NCBI GenBank assembly: GCA_003477185.1
Contig: DMTJ01000078.1
Location: 1 to 8,131, forward strand
Origin: Lentisphaeria bacterium
GTDB lineage: Bacteria > Verrucomicrobiota > Lentisphaeria > JABSQK01 > UBA12247
Length of the DNA stretch: 8,131 bases
Direction of reading: 5' to 3'
Below, in pieces: positions 1-6,563 of the stretch (its first letter is position 1; the number at the start of each line of letters is the position of its first letter). The notes under the pieces were generated by a model, which searched no databases, was not told the DNA's origin, and saw only the letters and a program-made list of their open reading frames with translations. The translations under genes were made by a program, and so were the position numbers.

Positions 1-998
1 TGCGCCGCTTGCAGTCCCGCGGCGATCAAGGCTTGGTCTGCCACTAATTCCGGTATCACGGACCAATCGTTCGGCTCGCCCTGCACTGCTCGCACGCAGC
101 CAGGGACCGCATCCAGCAACTGCGGAATCCCATCGGTGCGGGTGCAGATCACCGGCAAGCCTGCAGCCATCGCTTCCAGCACCACATTCGGCTGGCCTTC
201 CCACGAACTGGCCAGGGCAAACGCCGTGGCGTTTGCGTACTCCGCAAACACCTGCTGCTTCGTCACCGGGCCCACCCACTCAATGCGCTCGTGAATGCCG
301 AGCTCGCTCGCCAGCGCGGTAAGCTCGGCCTGGTAGTCTGGCTCTGCCACAGCGCCCACAAAGCGCCAACTCCAGTCCAGCGTGGGCGGGAGCGTCGCCA
401 GCCCGCGGAGCAGTCGGTGATGCGCCTTCTGGCGGGCAATGCGCGCGACCGTTAGGCCCAGCACGCAATCGCTCGGCCGCTTGCCCGTGCGTGCGCTCTC
501 GAATGCCCCAAAGTCCACACCATTCTCGATCACCGTGCAGCGCGCTGGGTCCGCCCGCAACTCATCTACCGCAAAGGCCTTCACCTGCTGCGACACACAG
601 GCATAGCGGGTGACCTTGCCTCGCGTCCAACGGTCCGGCAGCACATGCGAACGCCGCGGCTCGTTGACGCGGAGTCCGCAAACCAGCGGCGTGGGCCCCG
701 GATTGGCCAGGCGCGTCGCGAAGTTCGCATGAAACAGCCAGCTATGAATCACATCGGCTTGCGAACTCCGCAACCACTCGCGAAGCCGGCCGATGCCCGC
801 CAGGTCGCGTGCAGATGAAATTCCGACCTCGTCTACGGGGATTCCCAGCTCGCGCACACGCGCCGCCACGGGGCCGTCGGCCCCGTGCAAGCAGCAGATC
901 GCGAGCGAGTGACGCGAGACGAGCTGGCGACACAGCTGCCACAGCGCATTCTCAGCGCCGCCCTCGTGCAGTTCAGTAATTACGTACGCAATGGTCAT
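1..998 (-). CDS. GT4-family glycosyltransferase, C-terminus cut by the window edge
   Basis: Retaining GT-B glycosyltransferase that probably transfers a sugar from a nucleotide-sugar donor during surface polysaccharide or glycolipid synthesis in the cytoplasm. The frame is open for 332 codons with no stop before the left edge. The N-terminus MTIAYVITELHEGGAENAL (1-19) has the GGAE acceptor-side loop typical of the family. Residues 157-162 read IENGVD, the usual start of the C-terminal Rossmann domain. ARIARQK (185-191) supplies the Arg/Lys pair that contacts the donor phosphates. The EX7E motif is E267...E275 within EGQPNVVLEAMAAGLPVICT. The usual length is 360-400 residues, so about 40-60 are missing. 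The ATG at 998 is chosen because the family motif begins directly after it and an AGG lies about 8 bases upstream. It follows the giant membrane-protein gene by 85 bases. Donor and acceptor cannot be told from sequence. Confidence 0.93.
   Translation of the reverse strand, partial: MTIAYVITELHEGGAENALWQLCRQLVSRHSLAICCLHGADGPVAARVRELGIPVDEVGISSARDLAGIGRLREWLRSSQADVIHSWLFHANFATRLANPGPTPLVCGLRVNEPRRSHVLPDRWTRGKVTRYACVSQQVKAFAVDELRADPARCTVIENGVDFGAFESARTGKRPSDCVLGLTVARIARQKAHHRLLRGLATLPPTLDWSWRFVGAVAEPDYQAELTALASELGIHERIEWVGPVTKQQVFAEYANATAFALASSWEGQPNVVLEAMAAGLPVICTRTDGIPQLLDAVPGCVRAVQGEPNDWSVIPELVADQALIAAGLQAA
231..249. repeat. Iterated palindrome copy 1
   Basis: GTTTGCG-TACTC-CGCAAAC, with perfect seven-base arms, the longest in the window. 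It lies within the glycosyltransferase gene and encodes F-A-E-Y-A-N. Confidence 0.85.
667..681. repeat. Iterated palindrome copy 2 (one core mismatch)
   Basis: ACGCG-GAGTC-CGCAA. In the glycosyltransferase gene it is read in a different codon phase from copies 1 and 4, giving V-C-G-L-R-V. Confidence 0.6.
716..730. repeat. Iterated palindrome copy 3 (one core mismatch)
   Basis: TCGCG-AAGTT-CGCAT, encoding H-A-N-F-A in the glycosyltransferase. It lies only 28 bases from copy 4. Confidence 0.55.
759..773. repeat. Iterated palindrome copy 4
   Basis: TTGCG-AACTC-CGCAA, an exact core with five-base arms. It is read as L-R-S-S-Q, a third codon phase within the same gene. Confidence 0.85.
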
Positions 999-1019
999 GC
1001 CGCAACCTATTGATGCGGC
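999..1019 (-). promoter_or_regulatory. Hairpin abutting the glycosyltransferase start, with the ribosome-binding bases in its loop
   Basis: On the minus strand GCCGCA (1019-1014) can pair with TGCGGC (1004-999), leaving a nine-base loop TCAATAGGT that contains the only Shine-Dalgarno-like bases (AGG) ahead of the ATG at 998. The six-base stem is perfect and ends on the base next to the start codon. Folding could modulate translation initiation. This is a structural inference, and a stem this short can arise by chance. Confidence 0.4.
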
Positions 1020-1083
1020 GACAAATAACAATACAATCTAACGACTGTTGCCCCCGGAAGGCAGGCGGATATTCTTGCCTCCT

Positions 1084-4000
1084 TCAATCCAGAAGATGCG
1101 TTAACCGCTCCAGGTAGCGTCGATTGGCCCGGCGAAAGTGCAGCGAGAATGCTGCTGCGGAGTTCGCACGTTCGAAACTGTGGAACAGCGAGTCGTCCTG
1201 ATCGGGGCCGGTTGTGGCGGATTGAAACGGGTCTGTGAAGCCATCTGTGGCACCGGTCGGCGCCAACATCAGCGGGCGGGCTGCATCGAAGGCGTGCATC
1301 ACAAACCGCTGCTCGGCGATCCCCAACAGATCGCGTGCCTGCCCGAGGAGCTGGTCCTGATCCGGGAGCCGCAGGTAGGCTGCCGACTCCGGCAATTGAG
1401 CGTAGTAGGCGGCGCGCCAGAGCTGGACGATCGCATCCACCAGCTCGGTCTCGCCACTCAGCAACGCCTGATGCGGCTGCCACGGACATCCGGGGGCCCA
1501 GGTGTGCTCGGCCAGGCCGACCTCTGGCCTGCGCTCGGGGCGTAAGGCCGGAGGCGGCAGGGTCGCCAACAGGACATGGGTCTGCGGGTGGGTTTCGAGC
1601 CGGTCATACGCCAGCAGGTGGACCCGCGCACGGTCATCGTGGCCGGTGGCCAGCGCTTCCAGTACCTCCCAGCGCAGCAATTGCTGCACCGGATCCCGAT
1701 CCCACATCGTAGCCATCAGCCAGGCTTCGACACTCCCCTCCGGTGGTCCTCGCCAAGGAACGGGGACGCATAGCAGCCGGCCTGCAAGCAGCGAAAGCTC
1801 GGCGGTGCTGGGGCGCAGTTTTGCGAACTCCGCAAACGCGGCGATGGCGCGCTCGGGTTCGCCGTAGCGAACAGCCTGCACGGCCTGGGGGAGGTCAAAC
1901 TGCTCCGCGATGCACAGCGCCAGAAACTCCCACCGGTTCAGCATGCTTGGAGCCTGCGCTTGTGCGAACTCCGCATCTTCTTCGGCCGGGATGACCTGCA
2001 CCGCGGTCCGGCCAGCCTCGGTGGCCACCTGCCAGAGCTTCGCCCCAAAGTCCAGATACGCCGCGCTCGAGCCCAGTGACATGCGGGATATGCGGCGCCA
2101 GTCATTGCGCGCTAGCGAAGTCTGCAACTGAATCACGTTGCCCCCGGTGGCGGCCTCACGGGCGATCGCGAGGCGCTGCAGGCTCGGCAGTTGGAGGTCT
2201 ACCAGCGGCACGCCCGGAGTAGGCACCAGCGGCAGCTCAGAGAGAAAGCCGTGCGGTCCCTGGCGCACATCCAGCTCGTCGATGGTAACACCAGCCATTT
2301 GGCCATGGCGCAATCCGAGCGTTGCGAACTCCGCAATCTGTGTCGGCTGGCCTGCCAGGATCGCGAGTACTGTCTCGCGATCGTTAAACGCGAGTGCCGC
2401 CCAGAGCGCATCCTCGTCCGGTGGAGACGAAGCATAGGCCACGGGCTCAAGCTTCCGCGCGGGGAGCGCGTCGAGCACGTCGCTCAGCGCTTCGAGCAGC
2501 TGAAACACCTCGTCTTCGCCATCGGCGAGGGCCAGTTCGGCCCGGAGCCCCAGCTCAACATCACTGAAGACCGCGAATGCGTGGAGGAGCGCGGTGACGT
2601 CATGGCAAGCACGGGCTAGTTCGCGGTCCAGCGGCGCCGGGACATGCCCGTGCTGGGCAGACTCTAGGAGCCAACTCAGCACCGCTTTCTGCGCTGTGGC
2701 CAAGCCCAGCTCGACGCGTGAGCGGAGCTCTCGGCTGCCTTTGCTGCCGAGGAGTGAGGCCAGCCGGGCGCCACGGCGTTGAAGGTCATCGGCGAAATCC
2801 GACTGATCCGCGTCGCGCAACGCGTCCAGCCCCCGGCGCTCACGGCGCAAAGGGGCTAGGACGGACAGTTCCTCCGGACGAAGCAGCGCGTAGGCCTGTT
2901 GCAAAGCTGCAGAGTTCGCAACTGCCTCAGCAGGCTTGATCTCTCCAGCCAGTGCTGCCTCAAAGAGTTCTGCGAACTCCGCAAGCTGCGTTAGTGCGTC
3001 GGCGACGGCTTCCAAGATGTCTGCAGAGTTGCCCTGCTCTCTCAGTTCCTCGACATGGCCTGCGGTCACTCGGGCCAAGACTGTGGCGTCCGCTGCCGCC
3101 AGAATGGAGCCCTCGGCGGCCCGGATTTCATCTCGCGCCAGACGTTCCAATTCGGCGACGGTTTCCGCGAGCAGGATGGCGTGCAGATCGACCACGTCCG
3201 CCCGGTCCTGCTCGAGCCCAGCCAGTGCCGCCAGCAATTGGTCCGCCGCAAAGCGCAGGCTCTGCGAAGCAGGCTCAGAGTATTGCGCTAGTTGCGTTCT
3301 GGCGCGAGCTACGGCCGTTTCAGTCTCGCGCATCAGCGCATGAAACGCTGGGGCAAGCTTTTTGTACTCTGGGTTGCGTCGCTTGAGGGCAATCCGAATC
3401 TCGGACGTGAGCCTCTCGGCCGCAGGCACTTTTGAGAGGGGCTGCGACTGGAGGGGGGCGTGGTGGAGTATTTGGAGGGCATAGAGTTGCTCATCTAGGT
3501 GATTGTGGTGTCGTTGTTCCCAATCAGTCCTCAGCGCGTGGGCATCAATTCCCGATTGGAGCAGGTGAACGGTGCGCGCGAGCAGCTCAATGCTGCCGAT
3601 TCGTTGGTGGCTGGCCGCGTCCTCAAGTGCGCGAATCACGAGGTACCGCGTCGTGTCCTCCTCTGCGTCGGGAAAGGTGCGTGATTTGAGCCGGCGGATC
3701 ACTTGGCCGAGAAGTTGCAGCCGCTCCGCATCGGTCAGTTCGGGACTGGCGAGCGCTTTGAAGCGCGCCCCAGGGAGCGGGTGGCTTTGGGCCAGTGCCT
3801 CGCAGCTGCGCAACAGGCTCCCAATCTTCGCTAGCGCTGCTGCGGACTCCGCAATTGCCGCGGCAAGCTGCGGCATGATCTCCGCTGGCTTAGCTTTCGA
3901 GGCAAGCTCCGCTGCGGCCAGGATCAGCAGCTGCGGACTCGGGTCTTGCTGGAGGCGACGATAGAGCGTATCGCGTGTCCACAGGCGCTTGTGCTGCTGC

Positions 4001-5853
4001 AGGCGTTCGCGGAGGTCGCTGAGCACCGGAGAGATCAGCGCGACTGAGTCGATCGCCTGCTGTAGGTGGTCGCTGTTCAACGCTGTCGTGCTGCCAGCCA
4101 GGCTGAAGAGGTAGATGTCCGACAGGGCGGCGTCGAGCTGCGCGAGCCCCAGCCTGCTTCCCGGAAAAAGATGCATCCGCTTCCCTGCTGCGATTCGGTC
4201 CAGCGCAGTGCTCAGCTCGTTCTCCACGCTTTCGCGCAGAGTGGCCGCGGTGTGGCGATGGTGCGCTTCATCCCCCACAGAGACCGACATGGACCGCATT
4301 AAGTCGGTGCTGGTCTTGAGCGCCTTGAGTTGCTCGTGCAGAGTCGTTGCGGACTTAGCAAGCTGCGTCATCAGCGATTCGAAGGCCGGTAGGTCTCGCA
4401 GAAAGGTGGCGCGCGAAACATGCAAACTGCGGGTCTTGCTTGTGGCTTGGCGGCCGGCTTTGTCGCGGACCAGCAGGCGCAGGTCGATGCGGTCGCCGCT
4501 CCGTGCGCCAAGGCGGTCGAGCTCGAGCTGCGCGGTAGAGGCGCTCAAGTCCTGCACCCGGTCCGGAAGCGGCTCGCCGTTCTTGCTGATCTGCAAGGCC
4601 ACGGATTCTAGGCCATGATCGTCCCAGTCGCGCCAGGAAAGGGGCACCGTGTCGCCCGGTTCGCAATAAATGTCTCCCGCCGGGGTCAGAAACTGTACCC
4701 ATGGTGGCTCGTCCTCCACCCCGCGAATCAGCCCACTAAACTGGCCGGCATGGCCGCTGGAGTCGTCCGCATACTCAATCGTGAAGTGCTCGGTGCGACG
4801 TAAGTGGAAGCGCAGCGAGGCGCGCGATCCGTCTATGATGGCCCGGATGGTCTCGGTGCCCCGCTTGATTTGCAGCCAGGTGATGGGCGAGGATAGCTCG
4901 ATGTTCAGCTCCACGGTAGCCCCGATCAGGCCCTCGATCTGGCCATTCAGATCCTCGCCTTCGACGATCGCGGCGTCGAGATAGTCCGGCGGCACAATGC
5001 GATAGTTGAGCGCGCGCAGGCGTGGCTTTGCCAGGACAGTTAGCTGGTAAGCGCGCGAACGGACGCGCCCGGCAGCTGCCCAATACAGCGTGTCTTCTCG
5101 CACTGCGCGCAGTTCTGCCAGATAGTGCCCCGTGGTGGGCTCAAGCTCGGCTCGGATCCGGTGTTGGGCATACTCATTGTCGGCGACGAGGTAGACGTTC
5201 GTCAGCGACGATTCCTCGCAGTGCATTCGTACGGCTACGGTTTTCCCCTCTAGCACATTGCCGGTTCCGGGAGAAATGATGCCCAGGCTGAAGCTACCGG
5301 CCGTGGCATCATGGGGCGTAGGTACCAGCAGGCGGCGGGCTGAGCGGCCGATGCCATCCGGCAGCAACAAGCAGCCAATCAACAAGATCGCGATGAGGAT
5401 CCCGCCACAGACCGGCCAGGCCCGTTGCACTGGAAAGAGTTCTTCGGGGGTGGCTTGGCTCAGCTCTACCTGCGCGTCCAGCTGCGTCCAATCCAGCATC
5501 TCCGGCGAGGTGCCCAGCTGTGGTGACTGATAGAACTCGACCGCGGAAATGAGGCACTCGCCCAGCGGTAATCGTGCTTCAAGCTCCCAGGCCATGTCAA
5601 GGTCCGACGCGCGTATCGCATAGCGCCGCAAGAGCCGGACGGCCTTGATGCCGACTGCGGTGTACCAGACCGCAGCCAAGGCGAAGCGCACCACCCAACT
5701 CGGTTGGAGCCAGTAGTCGAAGGCGCAGAAGAGGAGCAAACCACTGCCTGCCATCAGCAACAAGCGCGCCGCCTGTTGCACTAGGTCCCGGCGGCGCCGG
5801 GCCACGCGGTACAGCTCCAGCTGTTCAGGCAGCGAGACTTGAGGCATTTCCAT
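1084..5853 (-). CDS. Giant DUF4175-like membrane protein with Ig-like domains and a long helical C-terminal region
   Basis: A 1589-residue protein of unknown biochemical role, probably anchored in the inner membrane with its bulk outside the cytoplasm. Membrane segments are seen at about 31-49, 51-71 and 148-164. Residues 90-107 (ELEARLPLGECLISAVEF) match the conserved stretch between the second and third segments of DUF4175-type proteins. Residues 185-480 look like beta-rich Ig-like domains, with PPDY at 288-291 and DDHGLESVAL at 411-420, both typical of that family. From about 484 to the end it is Ala/Leu/Glu-rich and mostly helical, without cysteines in any obvious pattern, ending in a basic stretch (HFRRANRRYLERLTHLLD). 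The start ATG at 5853 lies 8 bases after the GIDE gene's stop, with AGTAGG overlapping that stop; an in-frame ATG two codons on is the alternative. Relatives often lie near MoxR and DUF58 genes, which are absent here. Eight copies of the palindromic motif lie in the helical half. The reading frame is secure; the family call is moderate. Confidence 0.85.
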   Translation of the reverse strand: MEMPQVSLPEQLELYRVARRRRDLVQQAARLLLMAGSGLLLFCAFDYWLQPSWVVRFALAAVWYTAVGIKAVRLLRRYAIRASDLDMAWELEARLPLGECLISAVEFYQSPQLGTSPEMLDWTQLDAQVELSQATPEELFPVQRAWPVCGGILIAILLIGCLLLPDGIGRSARRLLVPTPHDATAGSFSLGIISPGTGNVLEGKTVAVRMHCEESSLTNVYLVADNEYAQHRIRAELEPTTGHYLAELRAVREDTLYWAAAGRVRSRAYQLTVLAKPRLRALNYRIVPPDYLDAAIVEGEDLNGQIEGLIGATVELNIELSSPITWLQIKRGTETIRAIIDGSRASLRFHLRRTEHFTIEYADDSSGHAGQFSGLIRGVEDEPPWVQFLTPAGDIYCEPGDTVPLSWRDWDDHGLESVALQISKNGEPLPDRVQDLSASTAQLELDRLGARSGDRIDLRLLVRDKAGRQATSKTRSLHVSRATFLRDLPAFESLMTQLAKSATTLHEQLKALKTSTDLMRSMSVSVGDEAHHRHTAATLRESVENELSTALDRIAAGKRMHLFPGSRLGLAQLDAALSDIYLFSLAGSTTALNSDHLQQAIDSVALISPVLSDLRERLQQHKRLWTRDTLYRRLQQDPSPQLLILAAAELASKAKPAEIMPQLAAAIAESAAALAKIGSLLRSCEALAQSHPLPGARFKALASPELTDAERLQLLGQVIRRLKSRTFPDAEEDTTRYLVIRALEDAASHQRIGSIELLARTVHLLQSGIDAHALRTDWEQRHHNHLDEQLYALQILHHAPLQSQPLSKVPAAERLTSEIRIALKRRNPEYKKLAPAFHALMRETETAVARARTQLAQYSEPASQSLRFAADQLLAALAGLEQDRADVVDLHAILLAETVAELERLARDEIRAAEGSILAAADATVLARVTAGHVEELREQGNSADILEAVADALTQLAEFAELFEAALAGEIKPAEAVANSAALQQAYALLRPEELSVLAPLRRERRGLDALRDADQSDFADDLQRRGARLASLLGSKGSRELRSRVELGLATAQKAVLSWLLESAQHGHVPAPLDRELARACHDVTALLHAFAVFSDVELGLRAELALADGEDEVFQLLEALSDVLDALPARKLEPVAYASSPPDEDALWAALAFNDRETVLAILAGQPTQIAEFATLGLRHGQMAGVTIDELDVRQGPHGFLSELPLVPTPGVPLVDLQLPSLQRLAIAREAATGGNVIQLQTSLARNDWRRISRMSLGSSAAYLDFGAKLWQVATEAGRTAVQVIPAEEDAEFAQAQAPSMLNRWEFLALCIAEQFDLPQAVQAVRYGEPERAIAAFAEFAKLRPSTAELSLLAGRLLCVPVPWRGPPEGSVEAWLMATMWDRDPVQQLLRWEVLEALATGHDDRARVHLLAYDRLETHPQTHVLLATLPPPALRPERRPEVGLAEHTWAPGCPWQPHQALLSGETELVDAIVQLWRAAYYAQLPESAAYLRLPDQDQLLGQARDLLGIAEQRFVMHAFDAARPLMLAPTGATDGFTDPFQSATTGPDQDDSLFHSFERANSAAAFSLHFRRANRRYLERLTHLLD
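1155..1169. repeat. Iterated palindrome copy 5
   Basis: CTGCG-GAGTT-CGCAC, exact core, encoding R-A-N-S-A near residue 1562 of the giant protein. Confidence 0.8.
1820..1836. repeat. Iterated palindrome copy 6
   Basis: TTTGCG-AACTC-CGCAAA, exact core with six-base arms, encoding F-A-E-F-A-K near residue 1340 of the giant protein. Confidence 0.85.
1962..1976. repeat. Iterated palindrome copy 7
   Basis: GTGCG-AACTC-CGCAT, exact core, encoding D-A-E-F-A near residue 1293 of the giant protein. Confidence 0.8.
2322..2336. repeat. Iterated palindrome copy 8
   Basis: TTGCG-AACTC-CGCAA, identical to copy 4 but in another codon phase, encoding I-A-E-F-A-T near residue 1173 of the giant protein. Confidence 0.85.
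2907..2921. repeat. Iterated palindrome copy 9 (one core mismatch)
   Basis: CTGCA-GAGTT-CGCAA, encoding V-A-N-S-A near residue 978 of the giant protein. It lies 63 bases from copy 10. Confidence 0.6.
2970..2984. repeat. Iterated palindrome copy 10
   Basis: CTGCG-AACTC-CGCAA, exact core, encoding L-A-E-F-A-E near residue 957 of the giant protein. Confidence 0.8.
3840..3854. repeat. Iterated palindrome copy 11
   Basis: CTGCG-GACTC-CGCAA, exact core, encoding I-A-E-S-A near residue 667 of the giant protein. Confidence 0.8.
4347..4361. repeat. Iterated palindrome copy 12 (one core mismatch)
   Basis: TTGCG-GACTT-AGCAA, encoding L-A-K-S-A near residue 498 of the giant protein, at the start of its helical part. 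No further copy occurs for about 2.7 kb. Confidence 0.6.
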
Positions 5854-5861
5854 CGGATTGC

Positions 5862-6554
5862 CTACTTGGACAATGCCAAAATCAGCACAATGAGGCTGCC
5901 AATGGCACCGGCGGCAAAGCCAACGAAACGAAACTGTAACTCCGCGGCCAGGATGGCCTCCGGCCTGTCGGAGAGCAGCAAGCCCTTGGGCCCTGCCTTC
6001 AACGTCGGTGGCTCGCCTGCAGTGGCTTCCCCAATCGCGTAGAGCATATCGCCTGACGAGAGCCGAAATTCAGTATACCGGAGACGCTTATTGAAGACCC
6101 AGCCCTTGGTGTCGAAGCCATACTTGCTGGAGAGGCGCTCTCGGATCTTCTCGGGAGCTCCGCTGTACCCACCACTCTCGCTGCGAATATCACGTCCCAA
6201 CTCGAAGGTCGCGTCTGCTAGGCAGATGGCGGCAATACCGGTCCCGTCATCGATAGTCATCCAGTCCGGCGCGCTAGCTTCCAGGACTTGGTGCCAGCCG
6301 CCAGAATCTTTCTGGGATCGATATTGTTCGATCTTAATGCGGTAGTATGCGCATTCTTGGCCGCTAATCGGGGCTTCTAGGATGTCCGCGTTATCTGGGA
6401 CCCGGCCTGAAAGCTCTGTGAGCCCCCCAGTGATATCCTCAATCTTCGTGGTCGGGGTTCCGGTCATCAGCCTTCTCATTCGGAGCGCGCGGATCGCGTA
6501 GTACAGGCATGCTGCCAGCCCGGTTCCAGCGAGAAATAAGATACACATCCGCAT
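5862..6554 (-). CDS. GIDE-domain (MULAN-like) membrane protein
   Basis: A 230-residue protein related to the GIDE domain that in eukaryotes precedes the RING finger of the mitochondrial E3 ligase MULAN. Bacterial versions lack the RING, as this one does, and have no settled function. A hydrophobic N-terminus (residues 4-23) and a C-terminal membrane segment (about 210-228) flank the soluble domain. Family-like features are EAPISGQECAYYRIKIE (60-76), IDDGTG (101-106), RYTEFRLSSGDMLYAIGEA (159-177) and LLLSDRPEAIL (192-202). L13-A14-A15-C16 also fits a lipobox, so a lipoprotein form is possible. The ATG at 6554 lies 9 bases after the stop of the HEAT gene and has no Shine-Dalgarno sequence (the spacer reads TACCACCTA), which suggests translational coupling. 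A second ATG two codons on is an equally plausible start. Confidence 0.82.
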   Translation of the reverse strand: MRMCILFLAGTGLAACLYYAIRALRMRRLMTGTPTTKIEDITGGLTELSGRVPDNADILEAPISGQECAYYRIKIEQYRSQKDSGGWHQVLEASAPDWMTIDDGTGIAAICLADATFELGRDIRSESGGYSGAPEKIRERLSSKYGFDTKGWVFNKRLRYTEFRLSSGDMLYAIGEATAGEPPTLKAGPKGLLLSDRPEAILAAELQFRFVGFAAGAIGSLIVLILALSK

Positions 6555-6563
6555 TAGGTGGTA

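Noticed and set aside
1381..1395. TGCCGACTCCGGCA as another copy of the palindrome.
   Set aside because: It is self-complementary but has different arm sequence and length; not counted.
1138..4984. Many long open frames on the plus strand opposite the giant gene (for example 4115-4618, 2936-3343, 3572-3964).
   Set aside because: They are antisense shadows of a high-GC gene: biased Ser/Arg/Ala composition, mutual overlap, no domain, while the minus-strand frame is a continuous 1589-codon protein with recognisable motifs.
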